Shown: in pieces, positions 5,738 to 8,075 of the stretch
Layout of the letters: each line of letters opens with the position of its first letter
Numbering within the stretch: position 1 is the stretch's first letter
Origin: Bacillota bacterium
GTDB lineage: Bacteria; Bacillota; Bacilli; Paenibacillales; NBRC-103111
Assembly (NCBI GenBank): GCA_023391955.1
Contig: JAEWAA010000005.1
Location: 1 to 8,075, forward strand
Reading direction: 5' to 3'
DNA: 8,075 nt
Made by a program: the position numbers and the translations under genes
The notes under the pieces: generated by a model
The model's database searches: none
Told to the model about the DNA's origin: nothing
Seen by the model: only the letters and a program-made list of their open reading frames with translations

Positions 5738-5790
5738 TAATTGGGGTTTTCGGCGTCCAGAAGCTTTTGAGGCGGATGGCGAGCAGATTT

Positions 5791-5988
5791 TAATGGAAGC
5801 AGGAGCCCTTATTTGGCTCAAAATAGGCGATTCAAATTTCTAACGGAAGCAGACGACGTTATTTTGCTAAAATGGGGCATCCAGCAGGCTGTTCTGGTCG
5901 AATAACGGCGCTCACCGCCGTTAGAATTTTGCGGGTGCCATTTTCCCGGAAATAACGGCTCTGGCCGCCGTTAGAGCTCGAACCCGGG
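5791..5988 (+). repeat. Composite intergenic repeat, copy B (198 nt)
   Basis: Second copy of the element at 4730-4927, in the same orientation and offset by exactly 1061 bp with no insertion or deletion. Units lie at 5791-5824 and 5841-5873 (forward) and 5890-5923 and 5940-5973 (inverted). The inverted units here form clean hairpins: TAACGGCG-CTCAC-CGCCGTTA and TAACGGC with GCCGTTA around a 7-nt loop. The left terminus is eroded (TAATGG in place of TAACGG), and the central dyad is less perfect than in copy A. It lies between the divergent promoters of the 216-aa gene and the AraC gene. Confidence 0.85.
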
Positions 5989-6063
5989 TGGAACCGGGGG
6001 CGGGTAAGGCTAGAAGATGGCAGAAATTCGCCCCCTCCGCCCCGCGGCTTAACAAAATCCGAA

Positions 6064-6103
6064 CGGCTTTTGCAAAGCCGCCGGTCCCGCAGCCCGTTAT
6101 AAT
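6064..6103 (+). promoter_or_regulatory. Promoter and palindromic operator of the AraC-GyrI gene
   Basis: A perfect TATAAT (6098-6103) predicts a transcript start near 6110, so AAGGAGG (6111-6117) would sit at the very 5' end of the mRNA. No good -35 hexamer is present at 16-18 nt spacing. Instead the palindrome CGGCTTTTGCAAAGCCG (6064-6080; 7-bp arms, 3-nt centre) is centred near -38, where the -35 box should be. This suits control by an activator or repressor, possibly the AraC protein itself. Confidence 0.5.
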
Positions 6104-6124
6104 GACCCTAAAGGAGGCGTCCCA

Positions 6125-7042
6125 ATGGACAGCTTGAAAGTAATGGAAGGCGTAGTGGAATACCTGGAGCAGCTGGCTGTCAGCGCCGATGAAGTGGATT
6201 ACAAGGTAGTCAGCCAATTGGCCGGCAGCCCGGCTCCCCTGTTCCAGCGGATATTCGTGTATGTCACCGGCGTGACCATCGCCGAGTATGTGCGGAGGCG
6301 GCGTCTCACGCTGGCGGCCTGGGACATAAGGAACGGTGAGGACAACAAAATCCTGGATACCGCCCTCCAGTACGGGTTTGGCTCCCATGCGTCCTTTACC
6401 CGGGCGTTTAAGGAGCACCACAAGGCCTCTCCTACGGAGATCCGGCAGGGAACAGCCAAACCTGCAGATTATCCCCGCATTTCATTTACCAATCTGAGAA
6501 TTGTAGGAGGAAAGCGCATTATGGCGGAGCTGAAGAAAATTGAATATGTGGAATACGGACCGCGGAAAGTGGTAGGGATGATGAAACGGACCACCTTCCA
6601 GAAAGCAGGGGAGGAATGCTGGGGGGCGGCTTTTGGGCAAGGGGTGTTCGATCGGCTGGCTGCCTTGGAGGAGTGGGTGTGCAAGGATCTGGACCCGTAT
6701 ATCGGGCTGGGGCATATGAGCAAATTCGCCGGACAGGATGAATTCCAATATGTTATCGGCAAATTCGTGGAGCGGGAAGCCCCTGTTCCGGACGACATGT
6801 ATGACGAGCTGGTCCCCGCCGGGACCGTAGCCAAAATGTGGATTGAGGGCGACACCTTAAACGACATTATTGATTGCGCCTACCTGCTTGCATCGGAGGC
6901 AATCGCCAAAACAGGGTACAAAATCGATCATGAGCAGTTCTACTGGTGCGACATCTACACCTATGCCCGATATTGCACCCCGCTGGAAAAAGGGGAAAAA
7001 ATCATGCTGGACTATATCATGCCTGTGATAAAGGACGAATAG
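6125..7042 (+). CDS. AraC-family regulator with C-terminal GyrI-like effector-binding domain
   Basis: A 305-aa one-component transcription factor with an N-terminal DNA-binding domain. Residues 1-108 form the two-helix-turn-helix AraC domain: the first near VDYKVVSQLAGSPAPLFQRIF (24-44), the linker helix TIAEYVRRRRLTLAAW (51-66), and the second near ILDTALQYGFGSHASFTRAF (76-95). Residues about 133-303 match GyrI-like/SOUL-type small-molecule domains (start MAELKKIEYVEYGPRKVVGM; later VEREAPVPDDM, VPAGTVAKMWIEG and a C-terminal IMLDYIMPV strand). These domains bind hydrophobic or cationic ligands and switch DNA binding, as in Rob and BmrR-type regulators. The start is ATG with AAGGAGG 7 nt upstream. 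It stands alone, with a convergent GNAT gene 27 bp downstream. Its target and ligand cannot be read from the window. Confidence 0.92.
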   Translation: MDSLKVMEGVVEYLEQLAVSADEVDYKVVSQLAGSPAPLFQRIFVYVTGVTIAEYVRRRRLTLAAWDIRNGEDNKILDTALQYGFGSHASFTRAFKEHHKASPTEIRQGTAKPADYPRISFTNLRIVGGKRIMAELKKIEYVEYGPRKVVGMMKRTTFQKAGEECWGAAFGQGVFDRLAALEEWVCKDLDPYIGLGHMSKFAGQDEFQYVIGKFVEREAPVPDDMYDELVPAGTVAKMWIEGDTLNDIIDCAYLLASEAIAKTGYKIDHEQFYWCDIYTYARYCTPLEKGEKIMLDYIMPVIKDE

Positions 7043-7069
7043 CGGCCCGGCTCTTCCAACTCTGTTCTG

Positions 7070-7975
7070 CTACAGACGTTTCTCCCATACATAACTGGTG
7101 AAGGCGGGGACAAACCCCAGCTTTTTGTAGAAGGCCATGGTGGACCCCACATACACCTTCTCCGCGCCGTATCCGGCCAAACGGTGCAGGCCTTCCCATA
7201 TGACGGCGCGGCTCAGCCCCTTCAGCCGGGCTTCGGGGATAGTCCCTACCGGCTCCAGAATGCCGTGCCGGTTCACCGGGTCGTACCACAGTGTGCAGAA
7301 GGACATCACCTCACCGTAGGCATCTACCACCGATAAATCCAATTCGGCACGGTAATCAGGCGTTTCCTTCATCCGTTGGAAGGCCAGAGGCCAGGTTCTG
7401 TCCTCCGCTGCCGAATAGTAGCCAAAAGCCTTGGCATGGGCCAGGGCTTTGGCCTCCGGTGTAACTTCGATCCCTGCCTTTACATAGAAGCCCTCCGGCA
7501 GCACCGGCCGGTCCACATTCGCAAAAGACAGGACAGATAAGGTATCCTCCCCGCCCAGCTTGGTATAACCGCGCTCATAAGCAATGGACTCCCGCAGAGT
7601 GTCACCGGCCGGAATTCGCAGCCGGAGTACCCGCTGGTCTTTATCCTGCAAAGGCAGAGTGTGCTCGGCAAAGGCAAACATTTCCTCCAGAATGGAGGGG
7701 GCCAATGAAGTGCGGACCTGGAAGAAGGCTTCGCCTCTATTTTCCCCTTCGGAATTGACCACCCCCGTGATAACCCCGTCTGCGTCCTCCCAAATGCCTA
7801 CCGTTTGCTCCCAGCTATCGTATGTATCATTCATGGTATGGCTGACCATCCGGCAAAAATTCCAGCGGTCAATCAGCCAATTTCCCAGATTGCCAGATTC
7901 CGCAAAGCTCTCCACTATCATATTCCGTACAGCCATAAAATCGCCGTTACGGTATCCGCGCAGCTTTAAACTCAT
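7070..7975 (-). CDS. GNAT-family N-acetyltransferase, probably two tandem GNAT folds
   Basis: A 301-aa cytoplasmic protein. The C-terminal half (about 160-300) is the recognisable acetyltransferase: strand VMSFCTLWYD (233-242), EPVGTIPEARLKGLSRAVI (251-269 region, the acetyl-CoA loop and helix, in the degenerate form RLKGLS), and the closing motif AFYKKLGFVP (291-300 region). The N-terminal half (1-150) has GNAT-like order (RGYRNGDFMAVRNM, then GIWEDADGVITGVV) but a poor acetyl-CoA loop, so it may be a structural, non-catalytic GNAT fold. Length, about twice a single GNAT domain, supports tandem folds. The start is ATG with AGGAGGG, 7 nt spacing. It converges on the AraC gene with 27 bp between stops and no visible terminator there. 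The substrate is unknown. Confidence 0.87.
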   Translation of the reverse strand: MSLKLRGYRNGDFMAVRNMIVESFAESGNLGNWLIDRWNFCRMVSHTMNDTYDSWEQTVGIWEDADGVITGVVNSEGENRGEAFFQVRTSLAPSILEEMFAFAEHTLPLQDKDQRVLRLRIPAGDTLRESIAYERGYTKLGGEDTLSVLSFANVDRPVLPEGFYVKAGIEVTPEAKALAHAKAFGYYSAAEDRTWPLAFQRMKETPDYRAELDLSVVDAYGEVMSFCTLWYDPVNRHGILEPVGTIPEARLKGLSRAVIWEGLHRLAGYGAEKVYVGSTMAFYKKLGFVPAFTSYVWEKRL

Positions 7976-7998
7976 AGCTATCCCTCCTAGTGCTTCGT

Positions 7999-8036
7999 GT
8001 CCGGCTTGGATTACCGCTGCTGCTCAGGCTCCGGAC
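7999..8036 (-). promoter_or_regulatory. Inverted repeat in the 5' leader of the GNAT gene
   Basis: On the minus strand GTCCGG (8036-8031) pairs with CCGGAC (8004-7999) around a 26-nt loop. The first base of the left arm coincides with the predicted transcript start, so the mRNA would begin with a hairpin about 11 nt upstream of the ribosome binding site. There is no T-run. It may stabilise the mRNA 5' end or modulate translation; the stem is only 6 bp. Confidence 0.35.
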
Positions 8037-8041
8037 GTTTC

Positions 8042-8060
8042 CCATTTTATCAGAAAATGG
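8042..8060 (-). promoter_or_regulatory. GNAT promoter (extended -10) overlapped by an inverted repeat
   Basis: The minus strand reads TGATAAAAT: TAAAAT (8049-8044, 5 of 6 matches) with the extended -10 TG. No clear -35 box is visible before the window edge. The same bases form the inverted repeat CCATTTT-ATCAG-AAAATGG (7-bp arms, 5-nt centre), so a repressor bound there would cover the -10 box. The transcript start is expected near 8037. Confidence 0.5.
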
Positions 8061-8075
8061 AAATACCCCCTATAC

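Noticed and set aside
4730..5988. CRISPR array
   Set aside because: The units alternate orientation (two forward, two inverted), their spacings are conserved between both copies, and there are no cas genes.
5996..6035. Inverted repeat GGGGGCG/CGCCCCC upstream of the AraC gene
   Set aside because: Arms of only 7 GC bases with a 26-nt loop in very GC-rich DNA; likely chance, and no T-run follows.
7043..7069. Terminator between the convergent AraC and GNAT genes
   Set aside because: The 27-bp gap contains no stem with a T-run on either strand.

Overview
The window looks like chromosomal DNA from a GC-rich Firmicute, most likely Paenibacillus or a close relative. Coding regions are GC-rich, yet strong AGGAGG-type ribosome binding sites and sigma-A-like promoters (TATAAT/TATACT) are present. 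The intergenic TAACGG...TTATTT repeats and the repertoire (SWIM/HEAT/MoxR operon, ArsR+AHSA1 pair, AraC-GyrI fusion, GNAT) also suit that genus. This assignment is inference, because no rRNA or marker gene is present.

Layout, left to right. (1) Positions 1-3496 hold a minus-strand operon read right to left: a SWIM zinc-finger protein, a HEAT-repeat protein, and the first 35 codons of a third gene whose N-terminus resembles MoxR-type AAA+ ATPases. A sigma-A promoter (3468-3496) drives it. The gene spacings (28 nt, then a 4-nt ATGA overlap) indicate cotranscription. (2) Positions 3649-4620 hold a plus-strand two-gene operon: a small ArsR-family repressor overlapping an AHSA1/SRPBCC-fold protein. 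A probable operator, two GAATATTCC palindromic copies, brackets the -35 box. A strong intrinsic terminator ends the unit. (3) Positions 4620-6000 form an island: a solitary minus-strand gene (216 aa, nuclease-like N-terminal half plus a C-terminal helix-turn-helix). Two gap-free, about 87% identical 198-nt copies of a composite repeat flank it in direct orientation. Each repeat holds two forward and two inverted hairpin units on a 50-nt spacing. The gene has its own extended -10 promoter, and between promoter and start codon lies a very strong intrinsic terminator, so it is either attenuated or preceded by a roughly 90-nt small RNA. (4) Positions 6064-7042 hold a plus-strand AraC-family regulator fused to a GyrI-like ligand-binding domain. 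(5) Positions 7070-8060 hold a convergent minus-strand GNAT acetyltransferase-like gene with its own promoter.

The two parts with most to say beyond routine annotation are the SWIM-HEAT-MoxR operon, a member of a little-characterised ATPase-centred system, and the repeat-flanked gene with its leader terminator. The remaining genes are ordinary regulator and enzyme units. Alignments and base-pair counts were done by eye; family names rest on recalled motifs, not on searches.
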